Positions 18,315 to 28,221 of a stretch of DNA of 64,000 nucleotides are shown in pieces. This DNA comes from Pseudomonas mosselii (GTDB lineage Bacteria; Pseudomonadota; Gammaproteobacteria; Pseudomonadales; Pseudomonadaceae), in assembly GCF_005796105.1 (NCBI RefSeq), contig NZ_VAUO01000006.1, forward strand, positions 124,001-188,000. Reading direction: 5' to 3'. A program made the position numbers and the translations under genes. The notes beneath the pieces were generated by a model. The model saw only the letters and a list, made by a program, of their open reading frames with translations, had not been told where the DNA came from and ran no database searches. Within the stretch, counting starts at the first letter, position 1, and every line of letters begins with the position of its first letter.

Positions 18315-19340
18315 TCAATTGAAACCGCTGGTAGAAATGAAATCGACGTCGGTCTTGGGCTCGGCACGCATGAGGTGTTCGATCACCTGGCCCAAGGTGC
18401 GACCCTCGAAGAGAATCGCATGCAGTCCGGCCACCAGCGGCATGTAGACGTTCACTTCCTGGGCCTTGGCCTTGAGTACCTTGAGGGTGTTGACTCCTTC
18501 GGCCACCTCGCCCAGGCGGTTGACGGCCTCCTCCAGCGACAGGCCCTGCCCCAGGGCATGCCCGACTTGATAGTTGCGGCTTTTGGGCGAGGAGCAGGTC
18601 ACGATCAGGTCGCCCACCCCGGCCAGGCCCAGGAACGTCATGGGGTTGGCCCCTTGGCTCACGGCGAAACGGGTCATTTCGGCCAGGGCACGGGTTATCA
18701 GCATGCTCTTGGTGTTTTCCCCCATGTCCAGCGCCACCGCCATGCCCGAAATGATCGCGTAGACGTTCTTCAACGCACCGCCCAGCTCGACACCAAAGCG
18801 GTCGGCACTGGCGTAGACGCGGAAGGTGCGCCCATGAAGCACGGCTTGCACCTGTTGGCACAGGGATTCGTCTTCGCTGGCGACCACGGTGGCGGTCAGG
18901 GCGTGCTCGGCGATCTCGCGGGCCAGGTTGGGGCCGGACAGCACGCCGATACGCGCCTTGGGGGCGATTTCTTCGAGGATTTGGCTCATCAGTTTGAAGC
19001 TGTGCGCCTCGATGCCTTTGGTGAGGCTCACCAGCCCCTTGCCCTCCAGCAGCTCGGCATGCGGCGCCAACACGCTACGCAGGGCGCTCGACGGCAGGGC
19101 GACGAACACCAGCTCGCTGCCTTGCAGGGTGCCCAGCAAGTCGTTGACCGGCTCGACCCGATCATGCAGGCGAATACCCTTGAGGTAGCGCGGATTCTCG
19201 CGGTGGTTACGCATCGCCTCGGCCTGAGCCGGGTCGCGCATCCACTGGCGCACGGCGTGGCCGTTTTCCGCCAGCAGGTTCGCCACGGCGGTGCCGAAGC
19301 TTCCGCCTCCAAGAACTGCAACAGGTTGCTGTTCGGTCAT
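18315..19340 (-). CDS. gpsA: Glycerol-3-phosphate dehydrogenase [NAD(P)+]
   Basis: It has 341 residues from ATG 19340. This places the Rossmann motif GGGSFGTA at residues 10-17; the in-frame extension to 19406 is not credible. It makes sn-glycerol 3-phosphate from dihydroxyacetone phosphate for phospholipid synthesis. Other motifs are [11 protein letters not shown] and the catalytic Lys region LKNVYAI, then [19 protein letters not shown] (19385-19380, minus strand) with TTGACG 15 bp upstream inside the repeat hairpin may be its promoter. Confidence 0.95.
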   Translation of the reverse strand: MTEQQPVAVLGGGSFGTAVANLLAENGHAVRQWMRDPAQAEAMRNHRENPRYLKGIRLHDRVEPVNDLLGTLQGSELVFVALPSSALRSVLAPHAELLEGKGLVSLTKGIEAHSFKLMSQILEEIAPKARIGVLSGPNLAREIAEHALTATVVASEDESLCQQVQAVLHGRTFRVYASADRFGVELGGALKNVYAIISGMAVALDMGENTKSMLITRALAEMTRFAVSQGANPMTFLGLAGVGDLIVTCSSPKSRNYQVGHALGQGLSLEEAVNRLGEVAEGVNTLKVLKAKAQEVNVYMPLVAGLHAILFEGRTLGQVIEHLMRAEPKTDVDFISTSGFN

Positions 19341-19387
19341 ATCCAATCCGTTAACCAATAAGTAAGTGGCGACCGGCGCATTATAAA

Positions 19388-19482
19388 GGCAAGCCGCGAG
19401 CGTCAAGCTACAAGCGACAAGAAATCCGTACTTGAGCGCAGCTTTTGCTTGCAGCTTGACGCTTGTAGCTTGCAGCTTGAAG
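19388..19482. repeat. Imperfect inverted repeat of CAAGC/GCTTG type
   Basis: The left arm 19388-19421 contains AGCGTCAAGCTACAAGCG; the right arm 19447-19482 contains CGCTTGTAGCTTGCAGCT. The arms are reverse complements at 15 of 18 positions and could form a long hairpin. Short units GCTTGcagCTTGacGCTTGtaGCTTG repeat within the right arm. A related element lies at 40838-40913. It fills most of the divergent gpsA / TonB-receptor intergenic space. Confidence 0.75.
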
Positions 19483-19495
19483 AAGGTCAGTTAAC

Positions 19496-21649
19496 ATGCC
19501 TGATTCATTTCTGAAACAAGGCCGTACCGTGTTCGCTGGCACGCCCCCTTTTCCGCGCCTGATGCTGCTCACCGCCCTGATCGGCGGCCCAGCCCTTGCC
19601 GACGACCTGTTCATCGACAATCAGGACTTGCCCCAGGTACTGACCGCCACGCGCCTCAAACAATCCCCAGCGGCCGTGCCAGGCAGCATGACCGTGCTCG
19701 ACAGCGAGCTGATCCGTGCCAGCGGCGCGCGCGACATCCCCGAACTGCTGCGCCTAGTGCCAGGCATGATGATCGGCTACAGCGCCGGCAACCAGGCCAC
19801 GGTCAACTACCACGGCAGCAACGTCAGTGACGCCCGACGCATGCAGGTCCTGATCGACGGCCGCTCGGTGTACCGCGCAGGCCTGGCCACGGTGGATTGG
19901 AGCGACATCCCGGTGGCACTGGAGGATATCGAGCGCATTGAGGTATTCCGCGGCCCCAACACCGTCAGTTATGGCGCCAACGCACTGATGGCTGTGGTCA
20001 ACATCCTCACGCGCAACCCCGCCGACAGCCACGGAACGCGACTGAAGCTCACCCGTGGCCAGGATGGCATCAATGACTACTACATCAGCCAGGGGCTGGG
20101 CTGGGACAGCGGCGACCTGCGCCTGTCGGTCTCGGGCCAGCAGGACGACGGTTTCGACCACGACCAGGTCGGCGCCGACTATCGCGACAGCCGCCGACTC
20201 AACCGAATCAACCTCAGTGCCACCCATGCACTGACACCAGACCAGACCCTGGAGTGGCAACTGGCGGCCAAGGAAGGCAGCAACCAGCGCCCCTATACCT
20301 ACCAGCCGGTGTTCGGCAAGTACCCGGGCGGCAGCGATGCCGACGTCAATGCCAAGGATTACGCAGGCTCGGTGCGCTGGAACATCGATTTCAACCCTGA
20401 TCACAGCCTGTACGTACAGGGTTCGGCGCAGCACTTCGACCGCCAGGTGGTGTGGGGTGCATGCGATGCCGCGCTGGCCTTCAGCCCCGAACTCACCCGG
20501 CTCTGGCAGTTGAACCCCAACCTCGCCGAGCAAGTGGCGCGCAACGCAGGCGGCATCCATGTGGGCGGCAACCCTACCGAGCAGGCGCTGATCGATGCGA
20601 TTGCCAGCCAGTGGAACCAGCCCGGCCCCGCCAACGGCAAGCAGATGGTCTGTGGCGATGTGGACCAGAGCACCCGCGAAACCCGCTACGACCTTGAAGT
20701 CCAGGACACCCTGAGCCTGACCGACAGCCTGCGCCTGGTCAGCGGCATGAACTATCGCTACGATCAAGCGGATTCGCAAACTTACTTCAACGGCCGATTG
20801 GACGACCAGACCTGGCGCTTGTTCGGCCAGCTCGAATGGCGCGCCGACGAACACTGGATCATTCAGGGCGGGGCCATGTACGAGCGCTCGCAGCTCTCTG
20901 GCAATTCACTCACCCCACGCGTGGCCGTGAACTACCTGATCACCCCGCGTCATGGCCTGCGCGCGGTGTATTCCGAAGCGATCCGCTCCCCGGACATGTT
21001 CGAGAACAACGTCAACTGGAGCTACACGGTCAAGAACCTGACGCCCAACCTGTACGGCCTGCAAAACGGCGAATACTTCGTCAAGACCCGTGGCCCCGGC
21101 AACCTTGACCAGGAGCGCATGCGCTCGCGCGAGCTGGGCTACAACGGCTATTTCAGCGACCTCGACCTGAGCGTGGACGTAAAACTGTTCTACGACGAGA
21201 TCACCGGCATGATCAGCGAGCCGTTGAAGAACAACCAGTACATCGCCAGCAACACCAACAGGTCGCGCTTCAGCGGCAGCGAGACACAACTCGACTGGCG
21301 CATTACCCGTCGTGATCGGCTGCGCTTTACCTATGCCTATGTCGATGCCTGGGCCAGCAACCCGGCCGACCGACGCCTGACCGCTCGTAACAGTGGCTCG
21401 GCAGGCTGGCTGCGCGAGTGGGGTGACGGTTGGTCGAGCGCGCTTTTCTATTACGGCGACGATGCCCTCAATACCTATCGCTATGAGCGCATGGACCTGC
21501 GCCTGGCCAAGCGCTTCAAGCTGCATGGCAGCAATCTGGAACTGGCAGCCCTGTGGCAACAGCGGCTGGATGACGAGCCCATCACGCTCGTGCAGAACCG
21601 CTACGACAGCCGTCACCGCCTGAGCGTGAGTGCGGAGCTGGAGTTCTGA
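19496..21649 (+). CDS. TonB-dependent outer-membrane receptor
   Basis: It has 717 residues. A signal peptide ends near ALA (about residue 35). The plug domain, about residues 45-165, contains QVLTATRLKQSPAAVPGSMTV, RRMQVLIDGRSVYR and IERIEVFRGPNTVSYGANA. A 22-strand-type barrel follows and ends in ELEF with the terminal Phe used for outer-membrane insertion. There is no extra N-terminal signalling domain of the FecA/FpvA kind. A Cys-bearing loop sits around residues 320-385. The ligand is unknown; the plug is closest in style to the BtuB/CirA group. The stop codon overlaps the next gene's ATG by one base, so all three genes to 24461 are coupled. Confidence 0.9.
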   Translation: MPDSFLKQGRTVFAGTPPFPRLMLLTALIGGPALADDLFIDNQDLPQVLTATRLKQSPAAVPGSMTVLDSELIRASGARDIPELLRLVPGMMIGYSAGNQATVNYHGSNVSDARRMQVLIDGRSVYRAGLATVDWSDIPVALEDIERIEVFRGPNTVSYGANALMAVVNILTRNPADSHGTRLKLTRGQDGINDYYISQGLGWDSGDLRLSVSGQQDDGFDHDQVGADYRDSRRLNRINLSATHALTPDQTLEWQLAAKEGSNQRPYTYQPVFGKYPGGSDADVNAKDYAGSVRWNIDFNPDHSLYVQGSAQHFDRQVVWGACDAALAFSPELTRLWQLNPNLAEQVARNAGGIHVGGNPTEQALIDAIASQWNQPGPANGKQMVCGDVDQSTRETRYDLEVQDTLSLTDSLRLVSGMNYRYDQADSQTYFNGRLDDQTWRLFGQLEWRADEHWIIQGGAMYERSQLSGNSLTPRVAVNYLITPRHGLRAVYSEAIRSPDMFENNVNWSYTVKNLTPNLYGLQNGEYFVKTRGPGNLDQERMRSRELGYNGYFSDLDLSVDVKLFYDEITGMISEPLKNNQYIASNTNRSRFSGSETQLDWRITRRDRLRFTYAYVDAWASNPADRRLTARNSGSAGWLREWGDGWSSALFYYGDDALNTYRYERMDLRLAKRFKLHGSNLELAALWQQRLDDEPITLVQNRYDSRHRLSVSAELEF

Positions 21650-22539
21650 TGGGCGCGCTGCTGCGCTTGCTGCTGCTCTGCCTGCTGCCATTGGGATCGC
21701 TGTCTGCCGGCGAAATCCTGCTGGTGGGCGCCGAGGAGCAACCCGGCATCCGCAGCTTCGTCAACGCGCTCGAACAACGCCGACCGCACGACAAGGTGCG
21801 TTTCGAGAACGTCACCCAACTGCCCCGGCCTGGACAGTTGAAAGCCGACACCCGCCTGATCCTGCTCGACACACCAGCGCTGGACTGGCGCCTTGGCGAA
21901 ACACCCGGCCCGCCGGCGCTGGCCCTGCGGGTTAGCCGGGTACAAGCCCAACAGCGTCTTGGAAAGGAACGCCCGGCATTTCTCAGCCTGCTGTGGAGCG
22001 ACCCGCCACTGGACCGGCAACTGCGCCTGACCCGCTATCTACTGCCACAAGCGCGGCGAATCGGCGTGCTATACGCTGAACACAGCCGCTTTCTGCTCGA
22101 CGAACTGCGCCAGGCTGCCAAGCCACTGGGGCTGGAAATCATTGCCCAGGACTGGCCGGACCTGCGCGACAGTCGCCCGTTGCAGCACCTGCTGGCCAAT
22201 AGCGACGTGCTGCTGGGGCTCGATGACCCCGACCTGTACAACTCCAAGTCCGCCAAGAACGTGCTGCTGAGCAGCTATGGCCGGCAGATGGCACTGATCG
22301 GACCGAATGCCGGCTTCGTTCGCGCCGGCGCCCTGGCCAGCACCTACAGCGACCAGGAAGACTGGCTGGCGGTACTCGACCAGCTGCTCGACCAACCACC
22401 CGCACATTGGCCACGCAGTCTTTACCCCGCGCGCTTCAGCGTCAGCGGCAACCAGCAGGTTGCGCGCGCCCTGGGACTTGAAGCCATCGAGCCACAAGCC
22501 GCAGCCGCGGCCCTGGCCGCAGAGGAACCCACCCCATGA
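21649..22539 (+). CDS. Periplasmic ABC-type substrate-binding-like protein
   Basis: It has 296 residues. A signal peptide ([21 protein letters not shown]) precedes a two-lobe periplasmic fold: [15 protein letters not shown] in lobe 1, [18 protein letters not shown] then a hinge, and [48 protein letters not shown] resembling TrpX/PF04392-type binding proteins. No ABC permease or ATPase gene is nearby, which argues that it serves sensing rather than transport. It overlaps both neighbours (1 bp with the receptor, 4 bp with the kinase). Ligand unknown. Confidence 0.82.
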   Translation: MGALLRLLLLCLLPLGSLSAGEILLVGAEEQPGIRSFVNALEQRRPHDKVRFENVTQLPRPGQLKADTRLILLDTPALDWRLGETPGPPALALRVSRVQAQQRLGKERPAFLSLLWSDPPLDRQLRLTRYLLPQARRIGVLYAEHSRFLLDELRQAAKPLGLEIIAQDWPDLRDSRPLQHLLANSDVLLGLDDPDLYNSKSAKNVLLSSYGRQMALIGPNAGFVRAGALASTYSDQEDWLAVLDQLLDQPPAHWPRSLYPARFSVSGNQQVARALGLEAIEPQAAAAALAAEEPTP

Positions 22540-24461
22540 GCAAACGCCTGAGCTGGGACATCCATACCCGCACGCAGATCATCAGCCTGGGCCCTGCCCT
22601 GCTGCTCACGTTGTTGCTGATCAGCTTCTTCACCTTCGTGCGCATCCAGGACTTGCGTCAGGAACTCAATCACACCGGACAACTGATCGCCAACCAGTTG
22701 GCACCAGCCTCCGAATACGGCGTGATCTCAGGCAACAACGAAGTGCTCGACAGCCTGATGCGTGCCACCTTGAGCATCCCACACGTGCGCTTTCTCGAGG
22801 TTCAGGACAGCCGTAACCACATTCTGGTGTACGTCGAACAACCCGATGAGAGCCAAAGCCGCGCGCAGCGGGTCGAGGTGTTCCAGGCACCGATCCGCCT
22901 GCAACGGATCCGCCTGGATACCGATTTCCTGCAAGGCAAGCCGCAATTGCCAAGCATCGGTGACGATTACCTGGGACGGGTGATCGTGGGCATGTCCGAC
23001 GATGCCTTCAGTCAGCGGCAGCAGGAGATCGTGATCAAGGCCGCGATCCTGGCCCTGTTCGCCTTGCTGTTCACCTTCCTGCTGGCCCGACGCCTGGCCA
23101 TGAGCCTGTCCAAGCCGATCAGCGACATGGGCCATGCGGTCGAGGCGATCCAGCAGGGCGAATTCCATGCGCCGCTGCCGGTGGTCGATGACAGCGAGCT
23201 GGGCCACCTGGCACGCCATATCAACAACCTGGCCAGCGCGCTGGAACATGCTGCCCATGAACAGCAACAGGCCATGGGGCAGTTGATCCAGGCCCGTGAG
23301 GAAGCCGAGCAGGCCAACCGCGCCAAGTCGGACTTCCTGGCGATGATGAGCCACGAGCTGCGCACCCCCATGAACGGCGTGCTGGGCATGCTGCAACTGC
23401 TCGAAACCACCCGCCTGACCCGCGAGCAGGCCGAATACACCGCCGTGGCCAGCGAGTCCACCGGCCACCTGCTCAAGGTGATCAACGATATCCTCGACTT
23501 CTCGCGCATCGAGCGCACCACGCTTGAACTGGAGCACATCGACTTCAACCTCGGCGAGTTGATCAGCAGTAGCGTGCAGTCATTCCAGCACAGCGCCCAA
23601 CAGCGCGGCCTGCAACTGACCCTGCAATTACCCGCCGACCTCGCGCCACCGCAGGTGATGGGCGACCCGACACGTATCCGCCAGATTCTGCTCAACCTGG
23701 TGGGCAACGCCCTGAAGTTCACCGAGCGCGGCGAGGTGGCCGTGGAAGCACGCTGGCAGGTGGTCGACCGCCAGGTGCTGTGGTTCACCTGCGCCGTGCG
23801 CGACACCGGCATCGGCATCGACAGCAATCGCCTGGAAATGATGTTCATGGCCTTCCAGCAGGCCGACAGCTCGATCTCGCGGCGTTACGGCGGTACCGGC
23901 CTTGGCCTGTCGATTGCACGCACCCTGGCCGAGCGCATGGGCGGCCAACTGCGTGGCGAAAGCCGCGAGGGCCTGGGCTCGACGTTCACCCTGGAAATGC
24001 CCCTGGCGCTGTCCAGCCAGCCGGCCCAGCGCCCGGGCGCAACGCCGAGCACGGGACTGGCCAGCAACGGTGAGCGAGTCCTGCTGGTAGAAGACAATCC
24101 CGTCAACCAAAGCGTCATCGAGGCCATGCTACGCAGCCTGGGCTTCGAAGTCGGCTTGGCCATGGATGGTGCCAAAGCGGTGGAACTGGTCAGCCAACAG
24201 TCATTCGCCGCGGTACTGATGGACTGCCGCCTGCCGCTGCTAGACGGCTACGAAGCTACCCGGCGCATCCGCCTGCTGCCGCAGTGCGCAGCGTTGCCGA
24301 TCATCGCCCTGACCGCCAACGCGCTGGAGGGCGACCGCGAACGTTGCCTGGCCGCTGGCATGGACGATTACCTGAGCAAACCGTTCAAACGCATCGACCT
24401 GCAGCGCACATTGGGCCGCTGGTTACCCGGTCGGACAGTTGCGACTGGCGATAAATGCTAA
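22536..24461 (+). CDS. Hybrid sensor histidine kinase (HAMP-HisKA-HATPase-REC), PA1611-type
   Basis: It has 641 residues. The first membrane helix is about 15-35, then a periplasmic sensor of about 130 residues (36-165), a second helix at 166-185 and HAMP to about 240. The HisKA domain has H273 ([11 protein letters not shown]). The HATPase domain has an N-box near [13 protein letters not shown], then DTGIGI and GGTGLGLSI. The C-terminal receiver has D520 of the acidic pair and phosphoacceptor D563 (LMDCRLP). There is no HPt domain, so phosphate must pass to a separate HPt protein. Position next to fabA-fabB matches P. aeruginosa PA1611, a hybrid kinase of the HptB/RetS-GacS network (by recall). 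The start overlaps the binding-protein stop (ATGA). Confidence 0.92.
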   Translation: MSKRLSWDIHTRTQIISLGPALLLTLLLISFFTFVRIQDLRQELNHTGQLIANQLAPASEYGVISGNNEVLDSLMRATLSIPHVRFLEVQDSRNHILVYVEQPDESQSRAQRVEVFQAPIRLQRIRLDTDFLQGKPQLPSIGDDYLGRVIVGMSDDAFSQRQQEIVIKAAILALFALLFTFLLARRLAMSLSKPISDMGHAVEAIQQGEFHAPLPVVDDSELGHLARHINNLASALEHAAHEQQQAMGQLIQAREEAEQANRAKSDFLAMMSHELRTPMNGVLGMLQLLETTRLTREQAEYTAVASESTGHLLKVINDILDFSRIERTTLELEHIDFNLGELISSSVQSFQHSAQQRGLQLTLQLPADLAPPQVMGDPTRIRQILLNLVGNALKFTERGEVAVEARWQVVDRQVLWFTCAVRDTGIGIDSNRLEMMFMAFQQADSSISRRYGGTGLGLSIARTLAERMGGQLRGESREGLGSTFTLEMPLALSSQPAQRPGATPSTGLASNGERVLLVEDNPVNQSVIEAMLRSLGFEVGLAMDGAKAVELVSQQSFAAVLMDCRLPLLDGYEATRRIRLLPQCAALPIIALTANALEGDRERCLAAGMDDYLSKPFKRIDLQRTLGRWLPGRTVATGDKC

Positions 24462-24667
24462 AGTGCGGCAGTCTTAAAGACTGGACAGGACCTTCGTCGG
24501 CCCTGAAAATAACATTTCAGTGCACACCTGTACTTCATTTGCCAGGTGCGCTGTGACTTTCACCACAACGCAATAGTCTACCTGTAGGCTGCCGCCCCGT
24601 ACGCAAAGCGAATCGGGCCGGCCGGGAAGATTCGTCCCCTGCCGCAGGGGGTTATTGAGGAGCTCGC

Positions 24668-25183
24668 ATGACCAAACAAAACGCCTTTACCCGGGAAGAC
24701 CTGCTGCGCTGCAGTCGCGGTGAGCTGTTCGGCCCCGGTAATGCGCAACTACCCGCCCCGAACATGCTAATGGTGGATCGCATCACGCATATCAGCGAAG
24801 AAGGCGGCAAGTTCGGCAAGGGTGAATTGGTCGCTGAGCTGGATATCACTCCAGACCTGTGGTTCTTCGCCTGCCACTTCGAAGGCGACCCCGTCATGCC
24901 AGGCTGCCTGGGCCTGGATGCGATGTGGCAGCTGGTTGGCTTCTTCCTCGGCTGGCAGGGCCTGCCAGGCCGTGGCCGCGCCCTGGGTTCGGGCGAAGTG
25001 AAATTCTTCGGCCAGGTCCTGCCGACCGCCAAGAAAGTCACCTACAACATTCACATCAAGCGCGTCCTGAAGGGCAAGCTGAACATGGCCATCGCCGATG
25101 GCTCGGTCAGCGTCGACGGCCGCGAGATCTACACCGCCGAAGGCCTGCGGGTCGGCGTGTTCACCTCCACTGACAATTTCTAA
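24668..25183 (+). CDS. fabA: 3-hydroxydecanoyl-ACP dehydratase/isomerase
   Basis: It has 171 residues and a hotdog fold with catalytic H70 ([13 protein letters not shown]) and D84 (LGLDAMWQ), the same numbers as E. coli FabA. It dehydrates 3-hydroxydecanoyl-ACP and isomerises the trans-2 product to cis-3, introducing the double bond of unsaturated fatty acids. The ribosome site GAGGAG lies 5 nt before the ATG. It is followed after 11 bp by fabB, its partner. About 205 bp separate it from the hybrid kinase, and no consensus promoter was identified there. Confidence 0.98.
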   Translation: MTKQNAFTREDLLRCSRGELFGPGNAQLPAPNMLMVDRITHISEEGGKFGKGELVAELDITPDLWFFACHFEGDPVMPGCLGLDAMWQLVGFFLGWQGLPGRGRALGSGEVKFFGQVLPTAKKVTYNIHIKRVLKGKLNMAIADGSVSVDGREIYTAEGLRVGVFTSTDNF

Positions 25184-25194
25184 GGGTTATTCGC

Positions 25195-26415
25195 ATGCGC
25201 CGCGTCGTGATCACTGGTCTGGGCATCGTTTCGTGCCTGGGCAATGACAAAGCTACTGTCACCGAAAACCTGCGCAACAGCCGTCCGGGCATTCGTTACA
25301 ACCCGGAATACAAGGAAATGGGGCTGCGTAGCCAGGTTTCCGGCTCCATCGACCTGAACCTCGAAGAGCTGATCGACCGCAAGGTCTATCGCTTCGTGGG
25401 TCACGCCGCCGCCTACGCCTACCTGGCGATGCAGGATGCGATCAAGGACTCGGGCCTGACCGAAGAGCAAGTTTCCAACCCGCGCACCGGCCTGGTGGCA
25501 GGTTCCGGCGGCGCCTCGACGCTGAACCAGATGGAAGCCCTGGATACCCTGCGCGAAAAAGGCGTCAAGCGGGTTGGCCCGTACCGCGTCACCCGCACCA
25601 TGGGCAGCACCGTGTCGGCGTGCCTGGCGACCCCATTCAAGATCAAGGGCATCAACTACTCGATCTCCTCGGCCTGTGCCACCTCCGCGCACTGCATTGG
25701 TACTGCCCTGGAGCAGATCCAGTGGGGCAAGCAGGACATCGTCTTCGCCGGTGGCGGTGAAGAAGAGCACTGGAGCCAATCGTTCCTGTTCGACGCCATG
25801 GGCGCGCTGTCGACCAAGCGCAACGAAACCCCTGAGCTGGCCTCGCGCGCCTACGACGCCGACCGTGACGGCTTCGTCATCGCCGGTGGTGGCGGCATGG
25901 TCGTGGTCGAGGAGCTGGAACACGCCCTGGCCCGTGGCGCCAAGATCTACGCCGAAATCGTCGGCTACGGCGCGACCTCCGACGGCTACGACATGGTCGC
26001 CCCAAGCGGCGAAGGCGCAATCCGCTGCATGCAGCAGGCGCTGTCCACCGTCGAAGGCCCGATCGATTACCTCAACACCCACGGTACCTCCACCCCAGTC
26101 GGCGACGTTGCCGAGATGAAGGGCGTGCGTGAAGTGTTCGGCGCCAACGCCCCGAAAATCAGCTCGACCAAGAGCCTGTCGGGTCACTCGCTGGGCGCCG
26201 CAGGTGTGCACGAGGCGATCTACTGCCTGCTGATGATGGAAAACAACTTCATCGCCGGCTCCGCCAACATCGACGAGCTGGACCCGGAAGTGGCCGACCT
26301 GCCGATCGTGCGCAAAACCGAAGAGAACGCCAAGCTCGACACCATCATGAGCAACAGCTTCGGCTTCGGCGGCACCAACGCCACCCTGGTGCTCAAGCGC
26401 TGGACTGGCAAGTGA
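25195..26415 (+). CDS. fabB: 3-oxoacyl-ACP synthase I
   Basis: It has 406 residues and a thiolase fold, with catalytic C161 ([11 protein letters not shown]), H296 ([11 protein letters not shown]) and H331 ([11 protein letters not shown]). It elongates cis-3-decenoyl-ACP made by FabA and so commits carbon to unsaturated fatty acids. fabA-fabB co-transcription is usual in Pseudomonas and the spacing supports it. A terminator follows directly. Confidence 0.98.
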   Translation: MRRVVITGLGIVSCLGNDKATVTENLRNSRPGIRYNPEYKEMGLRSQVSGSIDLNLEELIDRKVYRFVGHAAAYAYLAMQDAIKDSGLTEEQVSNPRTGLVAGSGGASTLNQMEALDTLREKGVKRVGPYRVTRTMGSTVSACLATPFKIKGINYSISSACATSAHCIGTALEQIQWGKQDIVFAGGGEEEHWSQSFLFDAMGALSTKRNETPELASRAYDADRDGFVIAGGGGMVVVEELEHALARGAKIYAEIVGYGATSDGYDMVAPSGEGAIRCMQQALSTVEGPIDYLNTHGTSTPVGDVAEMKGVREVFGANAPKISSTKSLSGHSLGAAGVHEAIYCLLMMENNFIAGSANIDELDPEVADLPIVRKTEENAKLDTIMSNSFGFGGTNATLVLKRWTGK

Positions 26416-26436
26416 TCGCTTGACCTGCTGAACCAG

Positions 26437-26465
26437 AACGCCCCGGCCTAGGTCGGGGCGTTTTT
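26437..26465 (+). terminator. Rho-independent terminator of fabAB
   Basis: AACGCCCCG (26437-26445) pairs with CGGGGCGTT (26454-26462), followed by a T-rich run. It lies 22 bp after the fabB stop. Confidence 0.93.
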
Positions 26466-26502
26466 GTTTGCCCCCTTGCGCGACACAAGGCCGTGCATCA
26501 GG

Positions 26503-28128
26503 CTAGACCGAGAACCGCTGCACCAAACCGTTGAGGTCCACTGCCAGTTGCGACAGCGCCTGGCTGGCCGCCGAAGTTTGCTCGGCGCCCGCCGACGACT
26601 GCTGCGCCAAATCGCGGATCGTGGTGAGGTTACGATCGACCTCCCGCGCCACCTGCGCCTGCTGCTCCGACGCGCTGGCGATCACCAGGTTACGCTCATT
26701 GATCTGACCGATGGCCGTGGCTATCGCCTCCAGCGCAGCCCCTGCGGCGTGAGCACCGTCAAGGGTCGCGCGGGCTCGCGAGTCGCTCAGTTGCATACCT
26801 TGCACCGCCCGCTCGGCGCCGCCCTGGATCGCGACGATCATCTGCTCGATCTCACGGGTGGAGGTCTGGGTGCGATGGGCCAATGCCCGCACTTCGTCCG
26901 CAACCACCGCGAAACCACGTCCGGCCTCACCGGCACGCGCCGCCTCGATCGCGGCATTGAGCGCCAGCAAGTTGGTCTGCTCGGCGATCGCACCGATCAC
27001 ATCCAGGACCTTGCTGATATCGCGCACCTGCTGCGCCAACTGCCCCACTTCCTCGGCGTTGCCGGCCACACCACTGGCCAGAGCCTGGATCGCTGTCACC
27101 GTGTCATGCACCTGTTCACGCCCCTGGCGAGCGATGCGATCAGACTCGCTCGAGGCCTCGGAGGTGGCCGCAGCGTTGCGCGCCACCTCCTCCACCGCTG
27201 CGGTCATCTGGTTGACCGCCGTGGCCGCCTGTTCGATCTCCAGGCTCTGCTGCTGCAAGCCACGGGTAGCGTCCTCGGTCACGGCACTGAGCTGCTCGGA
27301 GGCCGATGCCAACTGACCGGCCGAGTCGGAGATACGCCCGATGGTCTGGCGCAAGCTTTGCTGCATGCGCTTGAGCGCCGCCAGCAAGCGCGCCGGTTCG
27401 TCGCAGCCCTGTACGGTGATCTGCGGCGTGAGATCGCCGGTCGCGACCGTCTCGGCCACCTGCAACGATTGCCCCAACGGCCCCACGATGCTGCGCGTCA
27501 GAGCCAGGGCCAGCACCACGGTGAGCGCCAGCGCCACCACCAACAGCCCTATTACCCACACCCGCGCATTGCTGAAGACGCCCTCGGCCAGCAGCGTGGC
27601 CAGCCCGGCCTGGTGGTTGTTCAGTTCAATCAGCTGGTTGAGCGTAGCGGTCATCTGGTCGGCGATCTGGTTCATCTCGCCATTGACCACAGCAGCGGCC
27701 GCTGGAATCTGCCCTTGGGTGGCCAATTGCGTCACCTGCCCCTGTAGGCCCATATACTGGCGCTCAAGCCCCTGATACTGATCGAACAGACGACGCTCTT
27801 CGGGCAGCACGATCAACCCTTCGTACTGCTCGCGCGCCTTGTCCAGGCCGGTTTTGACCTGCTCAATGCGGGCACTGTTCTGCTGCTGCGCGGCGGCATC
27901 GGTGTTGACGAGCAAGCGCAGCGTCAGCGCGCGGATGCGCAGCATGTCCTGAGCCATGCTGCCCACCGAGATGACGCTGGGCAACCAGTTGTTATCGACC
28001 TGCTCGGCTTGCTGACGCATGCTGGTCATCTGTACCAGTGCCATGCTACCCAGCACCACCACCAGCAAGCCCATCAGGCCGAAGCCCAAGCTTGCCCGAG
28101 GGGCGATATTCAAGCGTCTGAGGCTCAT
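26503..28128 (-). CDS. Methyl-accepting chemotaxis protein (4HB sensor)
   Basis: It has 541 residues from ATG 28128 (GGGAGGG about 8 nt upstream); an earlier in-frame start at 28164 is unsupported. The first membrane helix is about residues 16-36, then a four-helix-bundle-type periplasmic domain (about 37-185), a second helix near [20 protein letters not shown], and a signalling hairpin with the conserved tip [19 protein letters not shown]. It has no C-terminal pentapeptide for CheR/CheB docking. Ligand unknown. P. aeruginosa also has a chemoreceptor gene (PA1608) beside fabB (by recall). A weak FliA-like element (CCCGATAC, minus strand, about 28179-28172) lies upstream, but its -35 part is poor. 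Confidence 0.93.
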   Translation of the reverse strand: MSLRRLNIAPRASLGFGLMGLLVVVLGSMALVQMTSMRQQAEQVDNNWLPSVISVGSMAQDMLRIRALTLRLLVNTDAAAQQQNSARIEQVKTGLDKAREQYEGLIVLPEERRLFDQYQGLERQYMGLQGQVTQLATQGQIPAAAAVVNGEMNQIADQMTATLNQLIELNNHQAGLATLLAEGVFSNARVWVIGLLVVALALTVVLALALTRSIVGPLGQSLQVAETVATGDLTPQITVQGCDEPARLLAALKRMQQSLRQTIGRISDSAGQLASASEQLSAVTEDATRGLQQQSLEIEQAATAVNQMTAAVEEVARNAAATSEASSESDRIARQGREQVHDTVTAIQALASGVAGNAEEVGQLAQQVRDISKVLDVIGAIAEQTNLLALNAAIEAARAGEAGRGFAVVADEVRALAHRTQTSTREIEQMIVAIQGGAERAVQGMQLSDSRARATLDGAHAAGAALEAIATAIGQINERNLVIASASEQQAQVAREVDRNLTTIRDLAQQSSAGAEQTSAASQALSQLAVDLNGLVQRFSV

Positions 28129-28221
28129 TCGGGTTCCCTCCCAAAAGTGATACGTCCATCGCATAAAAAAGGTATCGGGACATTCGAAATTTGCGTAAGA
28201 CGAAAACGCGATATCAAAAAG

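Noticed and set aside
24462..24667. A DesT/FabR-type operator upstream of fabA
   Set aside because: Looked for because fabAB is often regulated this way, but no convincing palindrome of that type was seen in this spacer.
26503..28128. A FliA promoter for the chemoreceptor gene (element near 28172-28179)
   Set aside because: CCCGATAC resembles the -10 but the base at its first position and the -35 region (TTAC) fit poorly; not listed as a feature.
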